This document shows positions 48,961 to 58,332 of a DNA stretch of 64,000 nt, one piece after another. The translations under genes and the position numbers were made by a program. The DNA is from Streptomyces sp. CB02923 (GTDB lineage Bacteria; Actinomycetota; Actinomycetes; Streptomycetales; Streptomycetaceae). The notes beneath the pieces are model-generated. The model was given only the letters and a program-made list of their open reading frames with translations, had not been told where the DNA came from and searched no databases. Positions within the stretch are counted from its first letter, which is position 1. The number at the start of each line of letters is the position of its first letter. The stretch is from positions 310,001 through 374,000 of the forward strand of contig NZ_LWKZ01000026.1 in the NCBI RefSeq assembly GCF_001905005.1, read 5' to 3'.

Positions 48961-51924
48961 ATGCCCGACAGCTCCGCACCGCTCCACGGCAACCGCGCGC
49001 TCGTCGGCCGTACGGAGGTCGTACGGCTCCTCGGCAAGGAAGCGGAGCGGGCCGCGGCGGGCGAGTTCCGGCTCGTCGAACTGACCGGGGACCCGGGGGC
49101 GGGCAAGACCAGACTGCTCGGCGAGACCGCCGGCGCCGCCCTGCGGCACGGACTGACCGTGCTGCGCGGGCGGGGCACCGAGTACGAGAACGACGTTCCC
49201 CTCTCGCTGGCCGTGGACGCCCTGGACGACCAGGTGGAGAGCCGCGCCGAGCAGGTGCGCGCGGCTCTCGACGCGGAGAGCGCGCGGCTGCTCGCCGACG
49301 TCTTCCCCGCCCTGTCGGCGGACCGGCCGGGGCCGGACCCCGCGGCGGCCCCGAGCACCGGCCTCAACCGCTACCGCGTGCACCGCGCCGTACGCCTCCT
49401 GCTGGAGGCCCTCGCGACTCCCGGCGGCCTCGCGGTCCTGCTGGACGACGTGCACTGGGCCGACGAGGGTTCGGTGGAACTGCTCTCCCACCTCGCCCGG
49501 CACCCGCCGCGCGGTCCCCTCCTGCTCGCCGTCACCTACCGCACCCGCCAGGCGGGGCCCCGGCTCACCGCCGCCCTCGCCGACGCCGCACCGGGCCTGC
49601 GTACCCGGATCGAGGTCGCGCCGCTCACCCTCCGGGAGGCCGGGGAGTTCCTCGGCCCGTCCGTCGGTGCCCGGCGCCGCCGCGCGCTGTACGAGGCCAG
49701 CGGCGGCAATCCGCTGTATTTGGAGGCGCTGGCCCGCTCCGCACCGGCCGCCGCCGCACCCGCCGGGCACCCCGCCGAGAGCGCCGCCCCGGCCGACGAC
49801 GACGGCCTGCTGCCGCACGCGGTACGCGAAGCGCTGGCCGCCGAACTGGCCGCGCTCCCCGACGGCGCGCGGCTGGCCGCCCAGGCCGCCGCCACGCTCG
49901 GCGACGAGTTCGAACCGGGCATGGTGGCCGTGGCAGCGCTGACGACCGAGGCGGAGGCGCTGGCGGCGCTCGACGAGCTGGCGGTACGGGACGTGGTGCG
50001 CTGCGCGCCGGCCCCGGGGCGCTTCCGCTTCCGCCACCCCGTCGTCCGGCACCTCGCGTACGCCTCCTCCGGCGCGGGCTGGCGGGTCGCCGCGCACGCG
50101 CGCGTGGCCGCCGCCCTGGACGAGCGCGACGCGCCCACCGTCACCCGCGCCCGCCACATCGCCCGCTCGGCGCGTTTCGGAGACCTGCTGTCCGTCGGCG
50201 TGCTCGTCGAGGCGGCCCGCGCGACCGCGTACCAGTCCCCCGCGACCGCCGCCCAGTGGCTGCGCACCGCCCTGGACCTGCTCCCCGAGAAACCCGGCGG
50301 CACGGCGGCCGGGCCCGCGCCCGACCGGCTCTCGCTGCTCGTCGAACTGGCCCGGCTCCAGGGCGTCGGGGGGCGGCTCGTCCAGGGCCGCGACACCGCG
50401 CTGGAAGTGCTGCGGCTGCTGCCGCCGGACGCCTGGGCGCAGCGGGCCGGCGCCGCCCGGTTCTGCGCGATCCTGGAGCGGCTGCTCAACCGGCAGGCGC
50501 AGGGCCGGGCCCTGCTCCGCTCCGAGCTGGGCCGGGTCCCGGCGGAGCACGCGGCGGACGCGGTCCCGCTGCACCTCCAGCTGATCGGCGACAGCCTCAT
50601 CCGCGCCGACTTCCCGGCCGCCGCCGAGCAGTTGGACCGGCTGACCGCCGTGCTGTCCCGGCCCGGCGGCGGGGCCGAGGCGGCCGGCGGCGCGCCCGAC
50701 GACTGGGTGCCGCTGGTGACGCTCCGGCTCGGATGCACGTACGGCGCGGGCGCCCTGGACACCGCGCACGACCTCGCCGCCAAGGCCGAGCGGCTGACGG
50801 AAGAGGCCACCGACGCGGAGCTGGCCCCCTGGCTGGAGTCGCTGTCCTTCCTGTGCTGGATCGACGCGATGATGGGCCGGCTGCCGCAGGCCGCCCGTAT
50901 GGTCGAGCGCAGCCTGGCCATCGCCAACGCCACCGGGCAGAGCTATCTGTCGCCCTGGATCCTCACCGCGCAGGCCTTCACGTACGGGCGGACGGGACGG
51001 CTCGCGGAGGCCGTGGACCGGGCCGAGGACGCGGTGGACGCCGCGCGGCTGCTCGGCTCCGACGAGTGCGTGGCCCTGGCGCTGGCCGTGAAGTCGCTCA
51101 TGGTCCGCTGGACGGGCGATCACACCGCGGCGCTGGCGCTCGCCGACGAGGCGATCCGGCACGCGGACGGCCGCCGGGAATGGTGGGCGCGACTCGGCGC
51201 CGTCGGCCGCGGCCTGGCCCTGGTGGGGCTGCAGGAGGTGGACGCGGGCGCGGCTCAGGTGCTGGCCGCCTGCGACGGGTTCGTCTCCCCGCTGCTGGAG
51301 CGCAGCTGCCTGCTGGTGTGCTGCGAGGCGATGGCCGACGCGGAGGCCGAACGGGGGCGGCCGGAAGCGGCGGCGCGCTGGGCGGACCGGACCGAGGCGG
51401 TCCCGGGCGGCGGTGCGGGGTCGGGGCACGGGGCGCTGGCGCGGGCGCACGCGGAGCAGGAGAGCGACCCGGCAGCGGCGGCGCAGGGCGCGGTGCGGGC
51501 CGCGGAGCTGTTCGAGGCGGCGGGCGAGCGGCTGTTCGCCGCGCGGGCCTGGCTGCGGGCCGGGACCGCGCACGCCCGCTGCGGGCAGAAGTCCGCGGCA
51601 CGTACGGAACTGGCGCGGGCGGCGGAGGTGTTCGGCACGTGCGGAGCCCTGGAGTTGCACGCCCGCACCGTACGCGAGCAGCGGAAGCTGGGCGTACGGG
51701 CCAGGCGGGCGGCGGCGCAGCCGGACGGACGGCTCTCGCGGCGGGAGGCCGAAGTGGCCGAGCTGGTCCGGCAGGGCTTCAGCAACCAGCGGATCGCGGA
51801 ACGGCTGTTCCTGAGCCCGCGGACGGTCGAGACACATGTCGCGCACGTCTTCGCGAAACTGGGGGTGTCGTCACGGGCGGCGGTGGCGGGGAAGCTGGCG
51901 GGGGCGCGGGGGCCGGAGTCCTGA
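48961..51924 (+). CDS. LAL-type LuxR transcriptional regulator
   Basis: 987 residues. The AAA-type NTPase at the N terminus has Walker A GDPGAGKT at 43-50 and Walker B LAVLLDDVHWADEG. A long helical middle part follows. The C-terminal LuxR HTH reads LSRREAEVAELVRQGFSNQR, then AERLFLSPRTVETHVAHV. Such regulators usually activate secondary-metabolite or sugar operons. No ribosome site precedes ATG 48961, so it may be leaderless or start elsewhere. The spacer before it (48814-48960) has an AT-rich core with TCTATAGA and AATATT, a likely promoter. Its target is not obvious; the hydrolase or the operon at 56 kb are candidates. Confidence 0.93.
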   Translation: MPDSSAPLHGNRALVGRTEVVRLLGKEAERAAAGEFRLVELTGDPGAGKTRLLGETAGAALRHGLTVLRGRGTEYENDVPLSLAVDALDDQVESRAEQVRAALDAESARLLADVFPALSADRPGPDPAAAPSTGLNRYRVHRAVRLLLEALATPGGLAVLLDDVHWADEGSVELLSHLARHPPRGPLLLAVTYRTRQAGPRLTAALADAAPGLRTRIEVAPLTLREAGEFLGPSVGARRRRALYEASGGNPLYLEALARSAPAAAAPAGHPAESAAPADDDGLLPHAVREALAAELAALPDGARLAAQAAATLGDEFEPGMVAVAALTTEAEALAALDELAVRDVVRCAPAPGRFRFRHPVVRHLAYASSGAGWRVAAHARVAAALDERDAPTVTRARHIARSARFGDLLSVGVLVEAARATAYQSPATAAQWLRTALDLLPEKPGGTAAGPAPDRLSLLVELARLQGVGGRLVQGRDTALEVLRLLPPDAWAQRAGAARFCAILERLLNRQAQGRALLRSELGRVPAEHAADAVPLHLQLIGDSLIRADFPAAAEQLDRLTAVLSRPGGGAEAAGGAPDDWVPLVTLRLGCTYGAGALDTAHDLAAKAERLTEEATDAELAPWLESLSFLCWIDAMMGRLPQAARMVERSLAIANATGQSYLSPWILTAQAFTYGRTGRLAEAVDRAEDAVDAARLLGSDECVALALAVKSLMVRWTGDHTAALALADEAIRHADGRREWWARLGAVGRGLALVGLQEVDAGAAQVLAACDGFVSPLLERSCLLVCCEAMADAEAERGRPEAAARWADRTEAVPGGGAGSGHGALARAHAEQESDPAAAAQGAVRAAELFEAAGERLFAARAWLRAGTAHARCGQKSAARTELARAAEVFGTCGALELHARTVREQRKLGVRARRAAAQPDGRLSRREAEVAELVRQGFSNQRIAERLFLSPRTVETHVAHVFAKLGVSSRAAVAGKLAGARGPES

Positions 51925-52014
51925 GCGTCTACAGAAGGTGACCGTAACGGACGGCGCATCAGTCTTGAGACCGATGAAGGAAGCGCGCCGCGAGAGTGGG
52001 GCGCCGCGCGCCCG

Positions 52015-52398
52015 TCAGGCGTCGAAGCGGCTGCGTGCGTCCTCGATGTGACCGAGGTACTGGTGGGTCCAGCCGCACATGGCGTCGACCGTGGCGCGCA
52101 GGGCCCGGCCCGGCTCGGTGAGGGTGTACTCGACCCGTGGCGGCACGGTGGGGTGCACCTTCCGCACGGCCAACCCGTTGCGCTCCAGCATGCGCAGGTT
52201 CTGGGTGAGCATCTTGTGGCTGATGCCCTCGACCTCGTTGCGCAGCTCGCTGAAGCGCAGGGTGCGCTCGCCGAGCGCCTCGATGATCAGGAACGCCCAC
52301 TTGTTGGCGACGTCCGAGAAGATCTCCCGCGCCAGGGAGTCCGCGCGCCGCAGGTCGGCGTCCGCGGGCAGGCCCTTGAGCACATGCTTGGTCACCAT
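52015..52398 (-). CDS. HxlR-family transcriptional regulator
   Basis: 127 residues with the HxlR winged helix: IFSDVANKWAFLIIEAL, LRFSELRNEVEGISHKMLTQ, NLRMLERNGLAVR, then PPRVEYTLTEPGRAL. It is divergent from the RidA gene and probably controls it. HxlR proteins commonly sense aldehydes or redox stress, but no specific cysteine arrangement is visible here. Confidence 0.93.
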   Translation of the reverse strand: MVTKHVLKGLPADADLRRADSLAREIFSDVANKWAFLIIEALGERTLRFSELRNEVEGISHKMLTQNLRMLERNGLAVRKVHPTVPPRVEYTLTEPGRALRATVDAMCGWTHQYLGHIEDARSRFDA

Positions 52399-52418
52399 CA
52401 GGTCCCCCCGTCACCGAA

Positions 52419-52430
52419 AAGTGCGTACTT
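52419..52430. promoter_or_regulatory. Candidate HxlR operator
   Basis: AAGTGCGTACTT, with palindromic outer halves AAGT and ACTT, lies about 20 bases before the HxlR start in the spacer shared with RidA. Confidence 0.35.
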
Positions 52431-52498
52431 CCAGTTCAGCGGTCACTCTCCTACAGTTCCCGAGTAACCACAAGAGAGCAGGCGGAAAGGCGAGCACC

Positions 52499-52900
52499 AT
52501 GACCGTCATCGATGTCTTCCACCACGGCGTGCCGGCCGAGAGCGACTTCGGTTACGCGCAGGCGATCAAGTCCGGCGAGCTGATCCACGTCTCCGGACAG
52601 CTCTCGCTCGACGCGGCGGGCGAGTTCCTCCACGCGGACGACTTCGCCGCCCAGCTCACGCGGACCCACGCCGACGTGGACCAGGTCCTGGACCACTACG
52701 GAGCCACCCGGAAGCAGGTCGTCTCGCAGGTCCTGTACGTGGTGGACCTGCGGCGGAACGCCGCGGCGACGGCGGAGGGCAACCTGGCGTACTTCGGCGG
52801 CCACCGCCCGGCCAGCACGGTTCTCGGCGTCACGGAACTGACCTTCCCCGGCCAGGTCATCGAAATCAGCTGCGTCGTCGACACGAAACTGCCCGCCTGA
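52499..52900 (+). CDS. RidA/YjgF-family protein
   Basis: 133 residues. GELIHVSGQLSLDAAGEF, VVSQVLYVVDLRRNAA and RPASTVLGVTELTFPGQVIE are the family motifs. Members deaminate reactive enamines and imines; the usual catalytic arginine that follows P-x-R-x-x in RidA proper is not clear, as the site reads RPASTVLG, so this may be another Rid subgroup. ATG 52499 is the first Met after the divergent spacer and follows GGCGGAAAGG. Confidence 0.88.
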   Translation: MTVIDVFHHGVPAESDFGYAQAIKSGELIHVSGQLSLDAAGEFLHADDFAAQLTRTHADVDQVLDHYGATRKQVVSQVLYVVDLRRNAAATAEGNLAYFGGHRPASTVLGVTELTFPGQVIEISCVVDTKLPA

Positions 52901-52979
52901 ACCCGCCCGTCATACCCAAGGTGCGCAGGATCGACCGGTCGCCGGAGTTCCTGGACCTCGATCGACGTTCCAGCTCGGC

Positions 52980-53858
52980 TCAGGCGGCCGGGGTGGCTTC
53001 CTGGTACGTCTGCTGCTCCTCGACACGGCGGAAGGCGAGATGGGCCACGGTGAGCCGGCCCGCACGGCACATCTCACCTTCCAGTGCGAGATGGCGGATC
53101 GTCGCGTCGTGGGCCTGTGCTCCCCAGCGGGCGCTGATGGCCGCACGGGCATCGGTCGCCCGGGAGCGCCACGCCTCCAGTGTCCGTCCCCAGTCCTGCC
53201 GGTGGGCTCGCACCGACAACGGTTCCCACAGCCCCTGCGCGGCAGTGAGGAGATTCGGCAGGGCGGGCGGCATACCGGGAGGCTGCTGCGCCGCCTCCAG
53301 CATGTCTTTTCCCTCCTGCCATGTCGCGGTGTCCAGCCCTTTCGGACCGGTGACGACCGCTTCCAGCGCGAGACCCGCGCCGGGTTTCGTCCACTGATGC
53401 ACCCGCCGGAAGAAGTCCTTCAGGGCACCGATTTCCTCGTCCTGTCCGGGCGACCAGGAGCCGGTGGCGTACTCGATTGCGCTGATGCTGATGACCGCGT
53501 CGAACCGGCGAGCCGGCCGGAAGGCCGCGAAGGGCAGACAGTCGACACTGACACCAGGGGTCGCGCGCCGGCGGATTTCACGGCACGGATATGCACCGGG
53601 TTCAAGGCCGTGGGCGGTTCGTGCCCCGCTGTGCTGGACCAGGTGGTCGAGCATTCCCCCGAAACCGCAGCCCACGTCCAGGACGTCCATGCCAGGCCGC
53701 ACACCCGCCAGTTCGGCGATCCGCCGGAGCTTGCGCCCCTGCGCCTCCTCCAGATCGGCAGCGCCGTCCCACAGAGCGCAGCTGAGGGTGGGCCGGCTGT
53801 CGGCCCAGGCGCGGAGGTAGTCGACATCTTCGTGTGGCGGTGAGGCGGCCTGAGGCAT
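52980..53858 (-). CDS. SAM-dependent methyltransferase (class I)
   Basis: 292 residues. VLDVGCGFGGMLDHLVQ is motif I. The order of features resembles cyclopropane-synthase-like and polyketide C-methyltransferases. ATG 53858 has AAGGAG upstream. It stands alone between RidA and the chitinase, so the substrate cannot be inferred from context. Confidence 0.85.
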   Translation of the reverse strand: MPQAASPPHEDVDYLRAWADSRPTLSCALWDGAADLEEAQGRKLRRIAELAGVRPGMDVLDVGCGFGGMLDHLVQHSGARTAHGLEPGAYPCREIRRRATPGVSVDCLPFAAFRPARRFDAVISISAIEYATGSWSPGQDEEIGALKDFFRRVHQWTKPGAGLALEAVVTGPKGLDTATWQEGKDMLEAAQQPPGMPPALPNLLTAAQGLWEPLSVRAHRQDWGRTLEAWRSRATDARAAISARWGAQAHDATIRHLALEGEMCRAGRLTVAHLAFRRVEEQQTYQEATPAA

Positions 53859-54246
53859 CGGAACTCCTTACGGCCTGGCAGGTGCTGGCCCTTCCAGTCT
53901 TTCCGCACGCCGACCACATACCCGCCGCCCACAGTTTCCCTATCGTCCTATCGCCGGTGTTCCGGCACCCGGCGCCGAAATCCGGCACCGCATCTCCGGA
54001 TGCGTGAACAGGTCAAAGCCGGCTTGTCATGCCGGGGCAGGGGCATGGTCGCGCGAGTCCGATCGCGAGGCGTCGGGTCACGGCAGGAGCGCAGCCGTGA
54101 ACGGACGCCCTCCGGACGGGACCACCGTCTGCCGGTCGGTGCCGGGCGCCGCGCCGCCCGCCCGGTCCGTGGTTCGGGAACGGGCGGGCGGGAGCGGGCG
54201 GTTGGGAACGGGCAGTCAGGCAGACGGGGGTCCATGCGGGAGCTGA
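53859..54246. other. Spacer between chitinase and methyltransferase
   Basis: 388 bases; no gene is supported on either strand. The part 54130-54240 is a G-rich run of GGGCGGGCGGGAGCGG type that could form hairpins ending the chitinase transcript. Confidence 0.4.
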
Positions 54247-55770
54247 TCAGCAGGTGCCGAGGTCCTGCCAGACGCCCCACTCGCCGGTGGTGCCGGGCTC
54301 CTCGCCCGTCGTCCACCACTTGGCCTTCCAGGTGTGGCCCTTGTGCGAGGCCTGCTGGCCGGCGGTGTAGACCGTGCCGGTGGTCCAGGGGGCGGCTGTG
54401 CACTGGCCGCCGCTGCCGCCGGTGACGGTCAGGGTGTAGGACGCCGTGTGGCTGCCGGAGGGGCCGGTGCCGGTGACGGTGATGCGGTGGGTGCCGGACG
54501 GCGTCGCCGCGGTCGTGGAGAGGGTCAGGGTGGAGGAGCCGCCCGCCGTGACGGAGTCCGGGCTGAGTGAGGCGGTGACGCCCGCGGGGGCGCCGCTGAC
54601 GCTCAGGGCCACCTTCTGGGCCTCGCCCGCGGTCACCGCGGTCTTCACCGTGGTGGTGGCCGTGCCGCCGGCGGTCACCGATCCGGCGGCGGGCGCGGCC
54701 GTCACCGAGAAGTCGTTCTGCGGGGTCGTGGAACCGCTGGTGAAAGGAGCGAAGATACGGGTGAAGTCCCAGGTCTGCTGCTCGATGCCGGAGCAGTTGT
54801 CCGCGGCCGGGCCGCCGGGGCAACTGCCGTTGTCGCGCTGGAGCGCCCAGAACGACAGGGTGTTGATCTTCTTGGCGGTGGCCCAGTTGTAGACCTGGCG
54901 GGCGTTGGCCAGGGTGAAGGTCTCGGCCGGGCCGAAGTCGTCGACGCCGGGCATCTCGGTGACGCCGATCATGCTCCAGAGCTGGGCGTCGCTCTTGTCC
55001 GGGTAGAGCCGCGCGAGCTGGTCGCGCAGCCCCTGGGCGGCGGTCTCGGTGTCGTCCGCCATGTTGTGGGTGGCGTTGTCGTAGTAGTCGAACGTCATGA
55101 GGTTGACCACGTCGACCCGGGTGCCGTTGCTCACCGCGTTGCGCAGCAGCGCGACTCCGTTGGCGGCGGGGCCGCGGGTGGTCGTCGGCAGGGTGTAGGA
55201 GATCTCGATCTTACGGCCGTTGGCCGCGGCCCAGTCCTGGACGAGTTTGATGGCCTTGTTGCGCCGGTCGATGCCCGCGGTGTTGTCCAGCGAGTCGACC
55301 TCGATGTCCATGTCGAGCCGGCTGATGTCGTAGGTCGTGATGACCTTCTCGTACGCGGCGGCGATCTGCTTGACGTCGGTGCAGCTGTCGGCGATCTCGG
55401 TGCCGGTGGTGTCCGCGGTGTAACCGCCGAACGAGGGGATGACGTCGCCGCCCCTGGCCTGGATGGTCTTGATGTCGGCGCCGAAGGTGGCCGGGGAGAT
55501 CGGCATGCTCGTACTGCCGTTCCACAGCGGTGTGCAGGAGCCTTTGGAAGCCGTCTGGATGAACGCCATCGTCAGGTGCTTGGCGCCCGATTCGGCGGCC
55601 TTCGCGGCGGGGCTCTCGCCGGTCCATGACTCGAAGTAGGGGGCGAAGACGTGGGCCGGCAAGGGTGTCGCGGCCGACGCGCTGCCCGTGGCGGTCGCCG
55701 TGAGGCCGAGCGCGGCGACCGCGGTGACGGCGGCGGTCAGGGCCGCGCGCAGGGAGGGGATGCGTCTCAT
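54247..55770 (-). CDS. Secreted chitinase, glycoside hydrolase family 18
   Basis: 507 residues. A signal peptide (RRIPSLRAALTAAVTAV ending ASA at about 33) is followed by a GH18 domain. The catalytic motif RLDMDIEVDS contains the acid/base Glu. An Ig-like module (FSVTAAPAAGSVTAGGTATT and so on) follows at about 355-455. The end, PWTTGTVYTAGQQASHKGHT followed by WWTTGEEPG, is a family 5/12 chitin-binding domain. It degrades chitin outside the cell. Start ATG 55770 is the first Met giving a proper signal peptide. A DasR-type site lies upstream, so control by N-acetylglucosamine status is likely. Confidence 0.94.
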   Translation of the reverse strand: MRRIPSLRAALTAAVTAVAALGLTATATGSASAATPLPAHVFAPYFESWTGESPAAKAAESGAKHLTMAFIQTASKGSCTPLWNGSTSMPISPATFGADIKTIQARGGDVIPSFGGYTADTTGTEIADSCTDVKQIAAAYEKVITTYDISRLDMDIEVDSLDNTAGIDRRNKAIKLVQDWAAANGRKIEISYTLPTTTRGPAANGVALLRNAVSNGTRVDVVNLMTFDYYDNATHNMADDTETAAQGLRDQLARLYPDKSDAQLWSMIGVTEMPGVDDFGPAETFTLANARQVYNWATAKKINTLSFWALQRDNGSCPGGPAADNCSGIEQQTWDFTRIFAPFTSGSTTPQNDFSVTAAPAAGSVTAGGTATTTVKTAVTAGEAQKVALSVSGAPAGVTASLSPDSVTAGGSSTLTLSTTAATPSGTHRITVTGTGPSGSHTASYTLTVTGGSGGQCTAAPWTTGTVYTAGQQASHKGHTWKAKWWTTGEEPGTTGEWGVWQDLGTC

Positions 55771-55880
55771 GTCTGTTCCGTCCAGCCGATGAGGGGGATG
55801 TCCACCAAGTCCCGTACGTGACACGGGGGACGGAAAGAAATTCCCCCAAGGACAGGGGCATGTCAATGGCCTGGACCAAA

Positions 55881-55896
55881 ACAGGACTAGACCAAT
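55881..55896. promoter_or_regulatory. Candidate DasR-responsive element
   Basis: Read on the minus strand, ATTGGTCTAGTCCTGT is close to the DasR consensus ACTGGTCTAGACCAGT. A second half-like site, TGGACCA, lies at 55872-55878. The place, 110 bases before the chitinase start, is where such sites sit in Streptomyces chitinase genes. The rest of the spacer 55771-56164 shows no gene. Confidence 0.6.
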
Positions 55897-56164
55897 TACC
55901 ATGATCGTCCCGGCGGCGAACCGGACCGGCGGCCCGAATAGCCGGTCGCCCCTCCGGGCCGGCTCGTCCGAAGGTCCACGTCGGGAGTCCGGGCATACGC
56001 ACTCGGTCAGGTACCCGCACTCAGTAGCGCGGGCCTCCGGGTCCGTAACGGTTCAGTAGTCGGGTTCAGTAGTCGGGCCCGTGTTTTCCCCGATGTGGCG
56101 AGGGGCCGCCGGGGCGCACGGTGAGGGAGTCAACCTTCCCGCCGTCCGGAAAAGAGCCCCCGAG

Positions 56165-58213
56165 ATGCCTGAGCTGATCGAGACCCCCACCCAGGCGGTC
56201 ACCGCCACCGAGCCGGCCGCCCTGACCGGTCCGGCCCCCGCGGCCACCGCCCCGCCGGTCCCGGAGACCACTTCGATCCCGGAAATCACTTCGACACCGG
56301 AAACACCGCTGGCCCCGGAGACACCTTCGACACCTTTGGTCCCGGAGACCCCGGTGATCCCGCAGACCCCGGTCGCCCCCGCGGCCCCGGCCCTGGAACC
56401 GTTCCTGGACCCGTTGCGGATTCCGCCGGTCCTGCGGCCGGAGCCCGACCCGGAGACCGGCCGCGCCGAGCTAACCGTACGGACCCGGACCGTCACCGTT
56501 CCGTTGCACTCGCAACTTCCTCCGTCACCGATGTGGGCGTACGAGGGCCAGGTCCCCGGACCCACGATCGAGGTGGAGCGCGGCACCCGGCTGCGGGTGT
56601 CCTGGGCCAATGGGCTGAGCGACCCTTACCCACTGATCAAGGTGGAGACGCGGGTCCCGGCGAACACCATGCGCCCCGGCTACGACCCTGCGGCGGACAC
56701 CTTCGACCGCAAGGTGGCCGCGCTGCCGCCCTGGACGGTGGTGCACCTGCACGGCGCGCGTACCGGCGGCGTCAACGACGGCTGGACCGACAACGCCGTA
56801 CCGCCGGGCGAGACCCAGCTCTCCGAATACCTCAACGACCAGGCGTCCTGCACCCTCTGGTACCACGACCACGCCATGAACATCACCGCGCTGAACGTGA
56901 TGACGGGCCTGGCCGGCATGTACTGGATCCGGGACGAGGAGGAGGCGGCGCTCGGCCTGCCGGACGGCGCCCGCGAGATCCCGCTCATCCTGTGCGACCG
57001 CAACGTGGACACCGACTGGAAGGGCCGCCCGACCGGCGTGCTGATGCACAAGGTCCTGCGGGACGCCCAGGACGTGCCCCGGCCGTTCTTCGGCCCGTAC
57101 AACGTCGTCAACGGCGTCGTCCAGCCGCACCTGGAGGTGGCGGCCCGCTGGTACCGCTTCCGGATGGTCAACGGCTCCAACGCGCGGTTCTACACCTTGC
57201 GCCTGTGCCACGAGGACGGGACACCGGTGGACCGGGAGCTGGTCTCCCGGGCCTTCCACCAGATCGGTACGGACAGCGGCCTGCTGCCCGAGCCGGAGCC
57301 GCTGCCGGAGCAGGGCCTGACCCTGGCACCCGCGGAACGCGCCGACATCCTGGCCGACTTCTCCGTGCTGCGGGGGATGCGCGTCCACTGGGCCGACACC
57401 GCCACCAACCCGCCCGGCCCGGCGCCCTCGTCCGAGGTGCTGCAGTTCCGGGTCGCGGACGAGGCGGCGGACGACCCGTTCACGCTGCCCGGCCGCATCA
57501 GCCCGTCCTACGTACGGCTGAGCCACGCCACGGCCCCCGACCACGAGCACCGGTGGATCGTGCTGACCCCGCCCGCCGCGACCGGGATGCCGATGATGTG
57601 GGAGATGGAGACCGTCGGGGACGCCTCGTCGGTGGAGATCCCCAGCGACGGCATCGTGCAGGTGCAGCGGCCGGGACAGCCCCTGCTGACGCTGCGCCGG
57701 GTCGCCGAGATGTTCAACGACGCCACCACGATCATGGCGCGCGAAGGCAGCTGGGAGCAGTGGAACGTCCTGAACCTCGGCGGTCCCGTGCACCCCTTCC
57801 ACATCCACCTGATCCGCTTCCAGGAGACCCGGCGGCAGAACTACGACGCCCGCGGTTTCCAGCGGCTGTACAGCGGCGACGGCACGGTGCGCGGACACGG
57901 CACCGTCACCCCCGTCACCTTCACGGGGGAGCTGCCCGTCACCGGCGCCGACCTCGGCTGGAAGGACACCGTACGGGTCGGCGACACCACGCCGGCGCCC
58001 GCCGGGTCCGGCCAGCTGGTGTCCGTACTGGGGCAGTTCGACGGCGGCTCGGGCCGCTACATGTACCACTGCCACATCCTCGAACACGAGGACGAGTCGA
58101 TGATGCGCCCGTTCACCGTCATGCCCGGTCCGGTGATGGACATGCACCCCGGGATGCACGGCGGCGGCCACGGCACCGGAGGCCACGGGGGCCACGGAGG
58201 CCACACGTCATGA
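56165..58213 (+). CDS. Multicopper oxidase, CotA/phenoxazinone-synthase-like
   Basis: 682 residues. All four copper-binding motifs are present: HLHG, WYHDHAM, HPFHIHL and HCHILEHED followed by Met. The overall form resembles bacterial bilirubin oxidase, CotA and phenoxazinone synthase. These oxidise phenols or aminophenols and reduce oxygen to water. No signal peptide is visible; instead the first 75 residues are a Pro/Thr/Glu repeat region (TPETPLAPETPSTPLVPET). The end is His/Gly-rich (HPGMHGGGHGTGGHGGHGG). ATG 56165 is chosen from the frame; the ribosome site is weak. It leads an aromatic biosynthetic operon, so oxidative coupling of a phenolic product is inferred. Confidence 0.88.
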   Translation: MPELIETPTQAVTATEPAALTGPAPAATAPPVPETTSIPEITSTPETPLAPETPSTPLVPETPVIPQTPVAPAAPALEPFLDPLRIPPVLRPEPDPETGRAELTVRTRTVTVPLHSQLPPSPMWAYEGQVPGPTIEVERGTRLRVSWANGLSDPYPLIKVETRVPANTMRPGYDPAADTFDRKVAALPPWTVVHLHGARTGGVNDGWTDNAVPPGETQLSEYLNDQASCTLWYHDHAMNITALNVMTGLAGMYWIRDEEEAALGLPDGAREIPLILCDRNVDTDWKGRPTGVLMHKVLRDAQDVPRPFFGPYNVVNGVVQPHLEVAARWYRFRMVNGSNARFYTLRLCHEDGTPVDRELVSRAFHQIGTDSGLLPEPEPLPEQGLTLAPAERADILADFSVLRGMRVHWADTATNPPGPAPSSEVLQFRVADEAADDPFTLPGRISPSYVRLSHATAPDHEHRWIVLTPPAATGMPMMWEMETVGDASSVEIPSDGIVQVQRPGQPLLTLRRVAEMFNDATTIMAREGSWEQWNVLNLGGPVHPFHIHLIRFQETRRQNYDARGFQRLYSGDGTVRGHGTVTPVTFTGELPVTGADLGWKDTVRVGDTTPAPAGSGQLVSVLGQFDGGSGRYMYHCHILEHEDESMMRPFTVMPGPVMDMHPGMHGGGHGTGGHGGHGGHTS

Positions 58214-58230
58214 CTCCCCGGACCCCCTCC

Positions 58231-58310
58231 CAGCAGGACACCGTCCCGCAGCACACCGCCCCGCAGGACACCGTCCCACAGCACACCGCCCCGCAGGACA
58301 CCGCCCGCCC
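58231..58310. repeat. 30-bp tandem repeat, 2.7 copies
   Basis: Units of CCGCAGGACACCGTCCCGCA type lie between the oxidase and DAHP synthase, in frame with the latter (QQDTVPQHTA, PQDTVPQHTA). Confidence 0.85.
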
Positions 58311-58332
58311 CGCCCCGAAGGAGCGAACCACC

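Noticed and set aside
48907-51846. A 979-codon antisense frame and a 1,017-codon alternative frame over the LuxR gene
   Set aside because: Both lack recognisable domains; the frame from 48961 has a full LAL-type regulator with Walker motifs and a C-terminal HTH.
56525-58204. Long frames antisense to or out of phase with the multicopper oxidase
   Set aside because: The oxidase frame has all four copper motifs; the others have none.
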